This document shows positions 35,359 through 46,249 of a stretch of DNA of 64,000 nucleotides, in pieces. Both the position numbers and the translations under genes were made by a program. This DNA comes from Heterohyrax brucei (taxonomy: Eukaryota > Chordata > Mammalia > Hyracoidea > Procaviidae). The stretch spans positions 137,234,833-137,298,832 of the forward strand of contig CM053141.1 of NCBI GenBank assembly GCA_028571685.1, in the 5' to 3' direction. The first letter of the stretch is position 1. Every line of letters starts with the position of its first letter. The notes below the pieces were generated by a model. That model worked only from the letters and a program-made list of their open reading frames with translations, made no database searches and was not told where the DNA came from.

Positions 35359-35794
35359 TGTTATGGAGTAAATTACGTACCTCAAAAAGCTATATTAATG
35401 TCCTCACTCCCATTACTTATAAGCATACCTTGTCTGGAAGCAGGATCTTTGAAAATGTTATCGGTCAAGTTAACATGCAGTTTTGTGGGAGGAGGGTTTG
35501 TTCTAAGCTCATGTGAGTAGTGTTCTCATAAATAAGGAGAGACACAGAGTCAGACACAGTGGGAAGAGGGTCAGAGGCAGTAAAGGATGTATGCTGCAGT
35601 TGAAAATCAAGGACCTCCTGAGGCTAACAACAGCTGGGGGAAAGAATCTTTCACAGAGCCTTCAGAGGAAGTATGACCCTGTGATACCCTGGATTTGGAC
35701 TCCTAGCTTTCAGAACTACGAGACAATAACTTTGTGCTCTTAATGTCACCCAATTTGTGTTACTTTATCATGGCAGTCCTAGGAAACTAAGACA
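35359..35794 (+). mobile_element. MaLR/MLT1-like solitary LTR fossil
   Basis: 436 bp, beginning TGTTATGG and ending CTAAGACA, the usual TG...CA termini. Landmarks: 'agagccttcagaggaagtat', 'cagaactacgagacaataac' and 'atggcagtcctaggaaacta'. Looks end-to-end complete as an LTR, with no internal genes; old. Confidence 0.7.
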
Positions 35795-35997
35795 GAGTTC
35801 CCGGGAGGCACAAAAGGTTCAGCACTTAGCTACTAACCAAAAGGTTGGAAGTTTGAATCTACCCTGAGATGCCTAGGAAGAAAGACCTGGCTATCTACTC
35901 CCAAAAGATCATGGTGATTGAAAATCCTATGGCTCACAGTTCTACTATGAAAGTACAAAGTTGTCATGAGTCAGAATCTACTCAGTGACAACCGGTT
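35795..35997 (+). mobile_element. AfroSINE, third type (with 'gaagaaagacctggctatct' block)
   Basis: Abuts the LTR end directly. Has 'gctactaaccaaaaggttgg', the block named above, 'gaaaatcctatggctcacag' and the tail 'catgagtcagaatctactca'. The same type, reversed, is at 37741 and 49668. Confidence 0.85.
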
Positions 35998-36860
35998 ACA
36001 AAACTAAGATGTAATGGTGAGCTGCAGTTGGCTTCTGGCCCCTGTGCACATTGGTGCCCCAAGCTCCCAGGTTTCCATCTTTCTCTGGCGGAATTCAAAA
36101 ACTTATGTAGTCTTCTTGGGTATGCTGCTATTTCAAATATTATTAATCTCCATTGTGCACACTGGGCAGTCTTAACTTGTAACCACGTCTAGCAAGTTCT
36201 GATGTGGGATTGGCCTTAGACGTTGGAAAGATAGATGTCTATATACGTATATATATTCTGCTACTGCTGTACTTGTTGATACTGCTTCTTGATTCCCACT
36301 GATGCTTCTTACTCCTTACGCTGAAGTCATTGCTGCTGTCACAGAAGTGAGGAAATGTTCCTTCCACAGTTCTTACTGGGATCTTCAAAAAGAATCCTTA
36401 TACCTTACTTATGATAGCATGCTCTGGTTAATCTCAGATTTTTTCAGGTGGCTTCCTGAAACTGAGATAATTAATAATCAATGTAGTCAAAAGATATATA
36501 ACAGATTATTTTTATTTCTGTTCTTCCAAAGTATTTGTCTCTTCTGAAAATCAAGCAGTGTTAAAGGACAGAAAATAGAGCATTTAGTACCAGTCTTTAA
36601 TTCTTCACTATATTAGCATAATTTACATACCTACTCAGAAGACTCTTGCTCTACACTTTTTGATAGTCTTCAGCTGGAGTTTCAGAGTCTTATCAGTTTC
36701 TCAGGCTGCCTATTATTTTATTATGTTATAGAAAAGAAATGTTCAGTATTCGTTTCCAAAATAACATTGAAGGCTAATCCCACCAACTTCACATAAACAT
36801 TTTTAACCATGTAGTTCACATAACTACTATTTTGGGATACAAAATAAAGTCATTTTCTTT
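35998..36860. other. Sequence without recognised features
   Basis: No gene recognised. The 81-codon frame at 36302-36547 has no domain. Confidence 0.35.
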
Positions 36861-37180
36861 TTTCAGTTTTTAATGAGGTATAGTGTACATTCAGTAACAC
36901 TCATAAAGTATAGTAATCTTAAGTGGATAGCTCAATGAATTTTTACACATCTGTCACCTGAGTGCAGACGACTCAGATCAATATACGGATGATTTTCAGG
37001 ATCCAAGAAGGTCTTGGTCAGTCATATCCCCACAGCTAATCATTTCTACTCCATCAGTTAATTTTGCCTGTTCTTTAACACCATATAAACAGAATCTTAA
37101 AAGGTATATACATAAAGTGTCACTTTATCTTTAGATATACAACATATTGTATTCACTAGGTCTATCATGGAATGTGATTT
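36861..37180 (+). mobile_element. Old L1 3' region (L1M-type)
   Basis: 'aatgaggtatagtgtacatt', 'ctcaatgaatttttacacat' and 'tataaacagaatcttaaaag' match, with divergence, the 3' non-coding region of ancient L1s. Confidence 0.55.
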
Positions 37181-37241
37181 TCTCTTGCAGAATCTTGCAT
37201 CCCACAACCCAGAGTTGCCAATGTATTTATTCCACAGTTAA

Positions 37242-37269
37242 CATTGCTGTGGCCCGGACCACAGCAATG
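37242..37269. repeat. Perfect hairpin, 11-bp arms
   Basis: 'cattgctgtgg' and its exact reverse complement 'ccacagcaatg', separated by six bases (cccgga). Confidence 0.9.
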
Positions 37270-37349
37270 CTGATTGTGTCAGAACCAGAGTACCACTGGC
37301 TGCAAAACCATGGCCAACCCGTATTCCAGCTTGTGATAAAATTAGAGTA

Positions 37350-37440
37350 TAGGGTTTGTAGACTAACTACTGGGTTAAAATCCTAGCTCTTCTTTCTGGT
37401 TTTATGACTCCAATTGTCTTAACCTTTTCTTTTTTTTCAT
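37350..37440 (+). repeat. MIR fragment
   Basis: 'gggttaaaatcctagctctt' and 'tcttaaccttttctt', diverged MIR body. Confidence 0.45.
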
Positions 37441-37740
37441 GCCATCCCTTTACTCACCCTTTTCTGTCATGAGAAACTGACCTTTATTCAAGATGTGTTA
37501 TTTGACTTCCTGCTAGGTTTAGCCAATGGGGAGCCCTGGCAGAAGAGCAGAGGATGGGAAGAGAGTCAAGTCAGAATATTTATTTCCCTTCTGTCTCCCT
37601 ACAATGGGGTTGCCTTGGTTTGCTCAGTCTTTCTGCTGAAGTTTCTCGTCAGGTACTTTCTCTTTGGTGACAGCTCCCTTTCAGTTATTTTAGTTCCAGG
37701 TCACTGCACTGTCCTTTGCACTCTCCTCTCAGTTTAAAGC
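37441..37740. repeat. Unclassified ancient dispersed repeat, probable
   Basis: 'tttagccaatggggagccct' and the pyrimidine-rich part after it resemble a mammal-wide repeat that I cannot name with confidence. Confidence 0.3.
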
Positions 37741-37905
37741 AGTCACTGCAGAGGTAATTCCAACTCCTAGCACCACTGTGTGTACCAGGGTAGAACTGTT
37801 CTCCACGTGGTTTTCAAATGGCTGCTTTTTCAAAAGTAGAACACCAGGTCTTATTTCTGAGGCACCGCCAGGTGAACCAAAACCTACAGCCTTTCAATGA
37901 ACTGC
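37741..37905 (-). mobile_element. AfroSINE, third type, partial
   Basis: Reverse copy: 'ttttcaaatggctgcttttt', 'aaaagtagaacaccaggtct', then a decayed head. Confidence 0.78.
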
Positions 37906-40207
37906 CGCACACACAAGTATTAACAATGTACATCACTGTCCCAGGTCAAAGTTCAGTGAAGGTTAGTTATTGAGATAGACAAAGACTGGAGCACCCTCCA
38001 CCATCTTCGCCTCCCTGTGCTGTTAACCTAACAGTCTTGTGAGGCTGATTCCTGTCCTCTGAGGCAGAGCCAGATCTGCACTGCTGGAAATGATTTCCCT
38101 TCATGTAGCAGAAGAGCAAGATTCATCTCCCTGGTATTACACTCAGTAAGGGCTACCCAAGGCCAAAGGAGGCCTTTGTTTTTACTTTCTAGCATGATGA
38201 TCCCTTCCAAAGACATACGCTGTAAGCATGTCTGAGTCAAAGGAGGCTGCTAGCATTGGTTGAAAATGGCTCAATCTCATGTGCTGCTAGTGATGCTGAC
38301 CCCAGACCACCTTTTCCCTATGGTGTTTCTGGAGTAGATGAGAGAGCTATTTATTTCTGCCAAGTGACCTCGGTTGGAAAGAACTGAATTCATTAGGAAG
38401 GTTCTAATCACTACAACAAACAAACAAAACAACAAATAGTAAAGCAACGTGTGATTCCTTTTTCAACTAGTGGCTTTTGGTTCTCCTTGCGGTTTTCCGA
38501 TTGGTTCTCCAATAACATAGGAAATGCATGTGGCCACTCAGGGACAACTGGTGGTTTACAATTACGTAAGTGGCAGGACCACATAAACAATTCTTTCTGG
38601 TACCAGAAGACTCTCTAAGGCTGTCTGAAGTTGTTTCTAAGGACAGAAGTATACAAGGCTCACAGCTCTTGAGAGGCAGTTTCTCTGCCATTCAACTAAG
38701 AAAGTAATTTCCTCTTTATCAGACATCCCTCTCTCTATACTACAATTATAAGGCTGATTAAACACTGAAGCTGGCTACAAATTGTGGAATCACCATCCTA
38801 ACTAGATATTTTAAAATGTAACAGAAACCCATTCATCTTCAACAGTTAGCTGTTGGTACGCTTGGAGGTAGGCGCTTGGACCAAGTGACCTCTTGGGTTT
38901 CTTGTTCTATGATGTCATGCAATTAAATGGCCAAAGCCTGGAAAAACACACACTAATTCCATCTCCAATCCTGCATTAATCAGCATGTGGCAAAAATGCT
39001 TATGCCTGCTAATGAGATGACAGAGGCAATGTTGCACAAACTGTCACGGTGAAAGCATCCCTGCCTGGCACCTACGTCCTTGGGCATTTGTCCAATCACC
39101 ATGTGAACAGCAGTGAATGAGCAAGACTGTAGCTTTGGAGATGGGATTCATGTGCATAAAATCCCCTTGCTAATACGATTACTTCCACTCACTGAAACAC
39201 TACTTCCTGCTAAACACACTAAAGGGGAAAATTCCAGTGTGTGTTGAAATAACATTAGAAAATAAGAAATAGTTTCTGTAGCTACATACGAACGCCACTG
39301 TAATAGCCAAGAGAAAAAGAGGTTTATGCTCATGCCATCTCTTCCCTGGAGTGTTCTATGACTTAAAAAGCCTAGGCTGGGAGTTTAAAAATATTGCACG
39401 TTAAATCTTGCTGAACATTAGGAATAAAGTAATAGAAACAGAATGCTATATTTTACATCTATAATATCTTTTCATAAAATTCTGTCTTGTCATTTTAGGA
39501 AGGGCAGAATAATCCCGTAAGGAAACTATTTATTATGCTATTTTATTTTCATAACATCCTTGTTCAATTTGCCTTCTACATAAATGAGAACTAAATAAAA
39601 TGCTAGTTAAAATATGTATTTTGATTTCCTATATAAACAGATGAGGCCATTCCATTCAATGAAGTAGGACAGAACATTAACCTTGAGAGAGCAAGGGTTC
39701 ATGACTAAGGATTGATGGAGAGATTCTGTGTTTTATCAAATCACTTAAGTCAAAATGGAGTGTAAGTTAATTGGCTATTCCAAAGCAGTGAAAAGACAGT
39801 TTCATGGTTTAAAAAGCATCCATTTCCATTATCATCAATGCGATAAGTAAAAAGGCATTTTACTTTGTTTCTGTATGCTTTTATTGTGTAGAAAAGGAAA
39901 TGTATTATGTCAAGGTAGATGGATTTTTTTCCCCAGCATCACTTCTTGACAAAAAAACAAAAAAAAAACTTATAATTTGAGGTAAACACTTCAAGAAAAG
40001 GTTTTCAATCTAATAAATCATTCTAGATAACATAACACTTTTCTACTGTAATCACCAGGTTATAAGAAAAAATTATAGCAGACAAAACTGCAGTTGGGTA
40101 TCTAACAATAAGAAAAATATAAGGAAAAAATAATTGGTGTATATCATAAAGACAAACTGCTTTATTAAAGTAATTTTTCAAGTTTACTAAATAACTAATA
40201 TCTATAT
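37906..40207. other. Repeat-free island, 2.3 kb
   Basis: No interspersed repeat and no exon recognised. 38850-39360 holds several TAAT-core motifs ('caattaaatggcc', 'cattaatcagcatgtgg', 'gctaatgagatgac'), a composition often seen in conserved developmental enhancers. That reading is inference from motif content only. Confidence 0.45.
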
Positions 40208-40535
40208 AGGTAGTTCCAGGGTTATGAACATCCAGCTTACAGACAGCTTGTGCTTAAGAAGTGACTGGCATAAACCTTGGATGATATGAAAAATTTGAGT
40301 TAAATGCAGTGTCTTGCAATAACAAATGCACACACAGTGGTGATCAAGAGAACACTGTGCAGTTTGGAAGTGCTTAAGTTTTTCATGTACATAGAAAGGT
40401 AAAATACATCCTATATACTAAGGCAAACATTTGATGAACTGCCACTAAATAAGGACCGTATGTACCTCTTCCAACTTACCCACAAATTGGACAGACTTAG
40501 AGAAGGCTCTCATTCATAACTTGGAGTCTGCTTCT
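40208..40535. mobile_element. Possible non-autonomous DNA transposon
   Basis: The left end 'ccagggttatgaacatccag' and the reverse of the right end ('actccaagttatgaatgaga') resemble each other over about 20 bases, giving a 328-bp unit with inverted ends. No coding capacity. Family not recognised. Confidence 0.35.
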
Positions 40536-40949
40536 ATAATGAAAAACATTGCAATACAAAAGAGCTTACAGAGAAAGGTAATTCTCTTTCCCATGCCTAC
40601 CCACCAGGCACTCAGTCCCCTTAACTATAACCAACTAACCTGACTAGTCTTTTGTTTACAACTATATATTATATTCATAGTCAAGCATATTTATATGTTT
40701 GTCCACAAATGGAAGAATACTACCTGCTTAAACTTCTTTTTTTAATGAACAATACATCTAGGAGATTGTTCTTGAGCAGCACATGTGTGTCTGCATGCAA
40801 AGACACATAGGTATCTACCTGGGGTTTTAACAGTCCCACAATATTTCCTTTGTGACTATATCACTACTCAACCAGTCTTCTACTGACATGCATTTAAGTT
40901 GTTTTCACCTTACTACTCTTATAAGCAGCACTGCAATAAAGCCATGTAA
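40536..40949. other. Probable old L1 3' sequence
   Basis: 'catttaagttgttttcacct' and 'agcagcactgcaataaagcc' (40890-40945) look like ancient L1 3' non-coding sequence; the rest is unassigned. Confidence 0.35.
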
Positions 40950-41104
40950 TTTTGCCAGATCTATGTGTAGAAATAAATTTACACACTAAAATCCTGGGGG
41001 AAGAATTGCAAAATCAAAAGTTTATAAACACAAAACTGATGAGTTAATAAACAACTGATAAATGGATAAATGTGGTACATACGTGCAATGGAATATTACT
41101 CAGT

Positions 41105-41254
41105 GATGCAGTGGTCAAGAGCTCAGCTGCTAACCAAAAGGTTTGCAGTTCCAATCCACCAGCCACTCCTTGGAAACCCTATGGGGCACTTCTACTCTGT
41201 CCTATAGTGTCACTCTGAATTGGAATTGACTCAACAGCATTGGGTTTAGTTTTC
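41105..41254 (+). mobile_element. AfroSINE, 5'-truncated by about 15 bp
   Basis: 'gatgcagtggtcaagagctc' to 'attgggtttag'. Nested in an old L1. Confidence 0.9.
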
Positions 41255-41421
41255 TAGGGACAGAGAGGAATGAAATCTCAATCCATGTCACAATATGGGT
41301 AAGTCCTCAGAAAACACTGTGCTAAGTCACAAAGTTATAAATACTATACGGTCTCACGTATATGAAATAAGCAAATATTTAGAAAACAAACATTAGTGGT
41401 AACCAAAGATGGGAAGATAAA

Positions 41422-41575
41422 CAAACCCAAACCCACTGCCATTAACTGGATTCTGACTCATAGTGACCCTACAGGACTGCTCCATAGAGTTTCCAAGGAG
41501 TACTTGGCAGATTAGAATCTGTTGACCTTTTAGTTAGCAGACATAACACTTAACCACTATGCCAACAGAGTTTCC
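41422..41575 (-). mobile_element. AfroSINE, short type
   Basis: Reverse copy from 'caaacccaaacccactgcca' to 'tgccaacagagtttcc'. Nested in the same old L1. Confidence 0.92.
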
Positions 41576-41875
41576 AGAAGTGGGAGAGAGGGGAAAAATA
41601 GAGTTTTTACTTAGGGGGAATTGGGTATTTATTAATGGTGGAATAATTTGAGAAAGAATAGCCAAGAATAATGATACAACTTGAAGAATGTAATAATGTC
41701 TGAATTATACATGCAGAAATTGTTGAATTGTCATATGTTTTATTGTGATATTTTCACCACAATGAACAAAAGTATAAAAATTTATGGACATTATTTACTT
41801 TAATAAAAGTGGAAAGATTCTACATAAACAGAGATTTTGACAGATATTAACAAATTACTATCTAAGTTTTTAAAA

Positions 41876-42022
41876 AGTTGCTGTTGAGTCAATTCCAACT
41901 CATAAAACCCTATTGGACAGAGAACTGTCCTGTAGAGTTTCTAGGGACTGACTGGTGGATTTGAAATGCCAACCTTTTGGTTAAGAGCAGCAAAGCTCTT
42001 AACCACTGGTCACCAAAGCTTC
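41876..42022 (-). mobile_element. AfroSINE, short type
   Basis: Reverse copy; flanks 'actatctaagttt' and 'actgtctaattt' are a probable diverged target duplication. Confidence 0.9.
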
Positions 42023-42079
42023 ACTGTCTAATTTATACTCTTTCCAATAGTGAACAAAAGACTTTTATTTCTCCCACTC

Positions 42080-42560
42080 TTGCCAGTCTCATGTATCTGT
42101 TACCTGGGGAATACTCAGTGCTTACTCTGTGTCAGATCCTTTATTAAGTACTGGAAATATTGACAAAATGATAGACAGGACATCCTCGACATCATGAAGA
42201 TCATACATTCTTCATATCATTTGAAAAGAACCAGGTGGACAACTAAATAGGCAACTTATTTCCAGTTACTAGAAAGCAGGGTAAGGAAATATATTGCAAT
42301 GAAGTGGAGGGATTCCAGAAAGGATATTCAAAGAAGGTCTTTTGGAAAAGGTATCATACGACCAAAAGCTGCTGCAAGGAGGCACAAGGGTTTGTGGAAA
42401 GGACTACTGCTGTGAAGGGAAAAGAGGCAAAAGGGTCTGAAGTCTTCTTGCTCAGTATGTTTACAAAAAGCGTCGGAAGGCCATCCTGGCTACAGCAGAG
42501 AGGAGGCTGAAGGAAAGGATGAGCAAAGTATCTCTGAGGCGGTATGAACTATTAGATAGG
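42080..42560 (-). repeat. L2 antisense, diverged
   Basis: 'ctctgtgtcagatcctttat', 'agaaagcagggtaaggaaat', 'ggatattcaaagaaggtctt' follow the reverse L2 pattern. Confidence 0.45.
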
Positions 42561-43863
42561 ACTTTGTAGCATATGGGAAAGATTTATACCTTTGCAAATT
42601 TGATAGGTGAAAGAATTTTATTGCATTTGAAATGATTATTAAATTATGAGTAAAGGTGAAGAGTTTTTAATACATTTACAAAGACCTTTTTTTCCTTCTG
42701 AATTATTATTTCACGTCCTTTGTCACTTTTAAAGGATTGTTGGTTCTTGTTTGTATATTGAGGAAATGAGCTCTTTCAGTATCATCTATAATGTAAAACT
42801 ACTATTCCAACTTTTCCTTTGTCTATTGATTTTTTAATGTGTGTAAACATTTTTAATTTGTTACATATTCAAATATGTCAAACTTTTTTTTTTGTTTTTC
42901 ATCACTTCTAAGTTTTGTGATTTCTGCACTCTGATTCAAAATGTTATGCCCTCTTTTCTTCTATAGTTTAATTTTTATGTTTAAATGTAAGATACTTTGA
43001 TTTCAATATGCTCAGGAAAGTAAGAAATATGGTGTTTTTCATATTTTCAAGTGCCAACCAAGTATTCCAGCTGGCAATGCTAAAAAAAAAAAGAAAAAAG
43101 CCTACTTTCTCTTATTGTGTTAAACGGGGAAATGTGTTCCCTGAGTCTGAATCTGACTTGATGCTAGTTTCTGATATGAGACACCTTCTTGTTATCGTAC
43201 TATTGAAGCATGCACTCTTGTTTTATTACGAGTTTTTTTTAAATGAAAAAATTTGATTTTTGATGAACTTATTTTCTTGCATCTCCTTTCCCTATTAATA
43301 TGGTGATTGATTAATTTATAATATTTAGCCATCATTTTGCTCCTGGAAAAAAATCTCATTTGGCCAAGGTATATTCATTTTTCATTAAAATTTGGTTTTT
43401 TATTTTACATTTATACTCATAATTTAAATGCACTCAGTCTGGAATTTTGTTTTACCTTATTAGTTTTTGTCAATTCATAATGATGTTATGGTATTTTACA
43501 AAAGGTTTTATGTCATAAATAAGCAAAACTTAATTTTTCTGTCAGTGATACTGAACAGTTCAAAAGTTTAGAAATTTTCTGTATATAAAACACTCTGTAG
43601 AATTCACCTGGAAACTATATGAATTAACTTTTAATAAATAAGTGGTCTTCAAACTTGAACATGAGGCAGCATCCAGTTACACAGACTTGCTAAACAAAGA
43701 TATAAACAATACCATACAGGTACTTGGCTGGCTTATAACAAAATATAAAAACTAGGAACAATATATAAGAAACAGGAAATCCGTTTTATAATGAAAGGAG
43801 AAAACAATATCTAGGAATTCTTATCTGCAAAATGATTATGAAATCTTTCCAGACCTTTATAAA
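42561..43863. other. AT-rich sequence without recognised genes
   Basis: T-rich 42680-43480 may include very old L1. The 82-codon frame at 43008-43256 has no domain. Confidence 0.35.
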
Positions 43864-43865
43864 TT

Positions 43866-44020
43866 CCACTGAAGTCAAGTCAGTTCTGACCTGTAGGGAC
43901 TGTATCGGTTAGACTAGGATTGCCTCCCTAGGGTCTCTAAGGAGCAGCTGGCGGATTTGAACTGCTGGCCTTTTTTCGGGTTAGCAGCTATAGCTTTTAA
44001 TCACTGTGCCATTAGGGCTC
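43866..44020 (-). mobile_element. AfroSINE, short type
   Basis: Reverse copy: 'aagtcagttctgacctgtag' to 'actgtgccattagggctc', with a small CG-containing insertion in 'ccttttttcgggttagcag'. Confidence 0.88.
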
Positions 44021-44116
44021 AAAAGATATTTTATTCAGATTAGAGCCCTTTACATTTAGTTAGTTGATTTTTTTCTCTATTTTCTTGTTAAGTGTTAAAT
44101 TTATTACTGGTTTAAA

Positions 44117-44268
44117 AACTGTTTCCACCGAGTTGATTCAGACTTAACAGCAAATCTGTAGGACAGGTAGAACTGCCCCATGACGTTTCCAAGGAGCAGC
44201 AGGTGGATTCAAACCGCTGACCTTTTGATTAGCAGCTGAGCTCTTAATCACTGTGACACCAAGGCTGC
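44117..44268 (-). mobile_element. AfroSINE, short type
   Basis: Reverse copy: 'gagttgattcagacttaaca' to 'ctgtgacaccaaggctgc'. Confidence 0.9.
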
Positions 44269-44588
44269 TTTTTGTACTAATTCAATTTTCTTCTCCATCT
44301 AATACCTCTTCATATCTTTTTAAATAGTCACTTTTTTCTTCATTTTTGGTTCCAGATTGTATGTTTCCTTTAGTGTCTTGGATTTCACAGAGAATACTTT
44401 GTTACTAGCATGTACCTGTGTAATGTCATAATCTCATTCTTGTTTTGCCTTTTGTATGCCCTATATCTTTCGTCTTCTTTACAGAAGCTTGTCTGGCTGT
44501 TCAATCTTTTTTTTTTTTTTTTAAATAAAACTAGTTCTTTTTGGCATATCTCATTTTCAAGAGGGTAATACTAAGTAGGGTTTGGGAG
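44269..44588. other. Sequence without recognised features
   Basis: T-rich; T18 run near 44504. No gene. Confidence 0.35.
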
Positions 44589-45517
44589 TGTTATGGGTTG
44601 AATTGTGTCCTCCCAAAGTTACAGGAATTCCTAGCCCTTGTGCTTCTGGATGTGACCCTGTTTGAAAATAGTTTTCTTTTGTTAAGTTACTAAGGTCATA
44701 CCAGCCAGAACGGATCATAAACATAATAACTTCTCAGTTATCAAAAAGACCAGACTAAAGAGACTATATCAGCACCAGACCAGAAGAACTAGATGATGCC
44801 CAGCCACCATAATGACTGCCCTGACATGGAATACAACGTAGAGGCCCTGAGAAACAGCAGTGTGCAGATCTAGAACTCTATTAAAAAACCAAACTTGATA
44901 GTCTGACATCATGGAGGGTCCCCCGAGAACGTGACTCCTGGACTTGCTGCTAGCCAAAGCTGAAACTAGTACTGAAGCCAACTCTTCAAAGACTGTACTG
45001 GATTATCGGACATACATTGATGCAGATAGTGTCTGTACTTCTCGGCTTAATATGTACGTGAGGCTGTCCAGCTGTTCCTGTCTACAGGGGAGAGGAGAGG
45101 GTGGAGAGAAGGGGACAAGTGTTGGCTGGGTAGACACAGGAAGTAAAGGGTGGAACGGAGAAGTGCACTGTCACAGTATGAGGAGAGCAGACAGAGTGGC
45201 AGAGCAGCGTATGTTTGGAGTTCTGTATGGCAAATAAACTTGTATTTTAAAAATTCACATAACATTAACAACAACAACAAAAGGCTAGAAATACACCCAG
45301 AGGCAGATAGACAGACAGATACCTGGCGAGAAACACCTGCAAAAAGAGGAACACGAAGGAACCAAAGAATGCCCGGGACTATCAACAAGGAAGGAATCAG
45401 AAAGGCTGAGGGCCTGATTTAAACCTTCAGCCTCCAGAATTGTAGAGAAACAAGTTACTGTTTTCAAACTACCCACTTGTAGTTTTTGTGTTATGACAGC
45501 AGTACGTAACTAATACA
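44589..45517 (+). mobile_element. MaLR/MLT1-like LTR fossil split by an L1 insertion
   Basis: The left part (44589-44767) begins TGTTATGGGTTGAATTGTGT; the right part (45256-45517) holds 'ccttcagcctccagaattgt' and ends 'taactaatacag'. The L1 fragment between them is younger. A solitary old LTR; no internal genes. Confidence 0.7.
44768..45255 (+). mobile_element. L1 3' UTR fragment nested in the LTR
   Basis: 'gaccagaagaactagatgat' and the 'ggggagaggagagggtggag' block align with 59920-60260 in the L1 element at 58683-60416. It ends 'caaataaacttgtattttaa' with an A-rich tail and (AAC)n. About 490 bp, strongly 5'-truncated. Frames of 90-113 codons on both strands here are chance frames in UTR sequence. 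Confidence 0.78.
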
Positions 45518-46056
45518 GAAAGGCTGAGCTGAGCAAGAAGCCAACTTGAGTAACAAGCAGCTTCAGTCTGCTGCCTTTAGAAATTTTTCTCATCAATGTT
45601 ATGCCTAGGGACATGAATTTATTTCCATCTGAAGACAGATCTATAGGATTCAGTAAAGCTGAGCTTCATACAAAACTGTATGCTGTGTATGTGTGCATCT
45701 TGATTTAGCCATTACTCATTCTTCAAGCTGAGCAAGATCAATAGTCCCAGGGCTGCTTGTCATCCCTTTTTCCTCCCTTCCATACTAGCAGGAATCTGCA
45801 CCATGATTTGTTACTTCCTTGTCACCCTGTCTCATCCAATGGGCTTTGGGAACCTGCTGCTGCCATTCCTCATGCCTAAACCTCATTATTCCAAGGTTGG
45901 GTTTTAGACTTTCCTCCTACGATGTGTCGTGAGACCTGGGCACATTTGTTCCAAAGAACATCTATAAAGACTGCTCTCCACTCAGTGTTGCCTACGGTCA
46001 GTTATTAGTAGTAGTCCAGTTACTAATGCATTTTCTTCACAGATTATGGTTTGAAA
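45518..46056. other. Sequence without recognised features
   Basis: No gene or named repeat. Confidence 0.35.
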
Positions 46057-46249
46057 GATCCCTGGTGGTACTGTGGTTAAATGTTCAACTGCTAAGAAAG
46101 GTCAGTGGTTCTAATTCACTAGCTACTCTGAGTTAAAAAGATGGACAGTCTGCTTCTGTAAAGATCACAGCCCCGGAAACCCCGTGGCGCAGTTCTTCTC
46201 CGCCCTGTAGGGTTGCCACGAGTCAGAATTGACAAGATGGTAACGCAGT
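46057..46249 (+). mobile_element. AfroSINE, long type with extra central block
   Basis: 'gatccctggtggtactgtgg', extra block 'ctgcttctgtaaagatcaca', then a CpG-rich tail half ('gaaaccccgtggcgcagttc', 'cgagtcagaattgac'). Confidence 0.9.

Larger units (their letters stand above)
40950..41790 (+). mobile_element. Old L1 (L1M-type) 3' end with two nested SINEs
   Basis: 'tgataaatggataaatgtgg' and 'caatggaatattactcagtg' are the conserved end of ORF2 coding sequence. 'tataaatactatacggtctc', 'agaagtgggagagaggggaa' and 'aattgttgaattgtcatatg' follow in the order of L1 3' ends. Two AfroSINEs in opposite directions interrupt it. Confidence 0.75.

Noticed and set aside
45047-45388. 113-codon minus-strand frame, Leu/Ser-rich with an apparent membrane segment
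   Set aside because: It is antisense to an L1 3' UTR whose purine-rich block yields Leu/Ser-rich translation.
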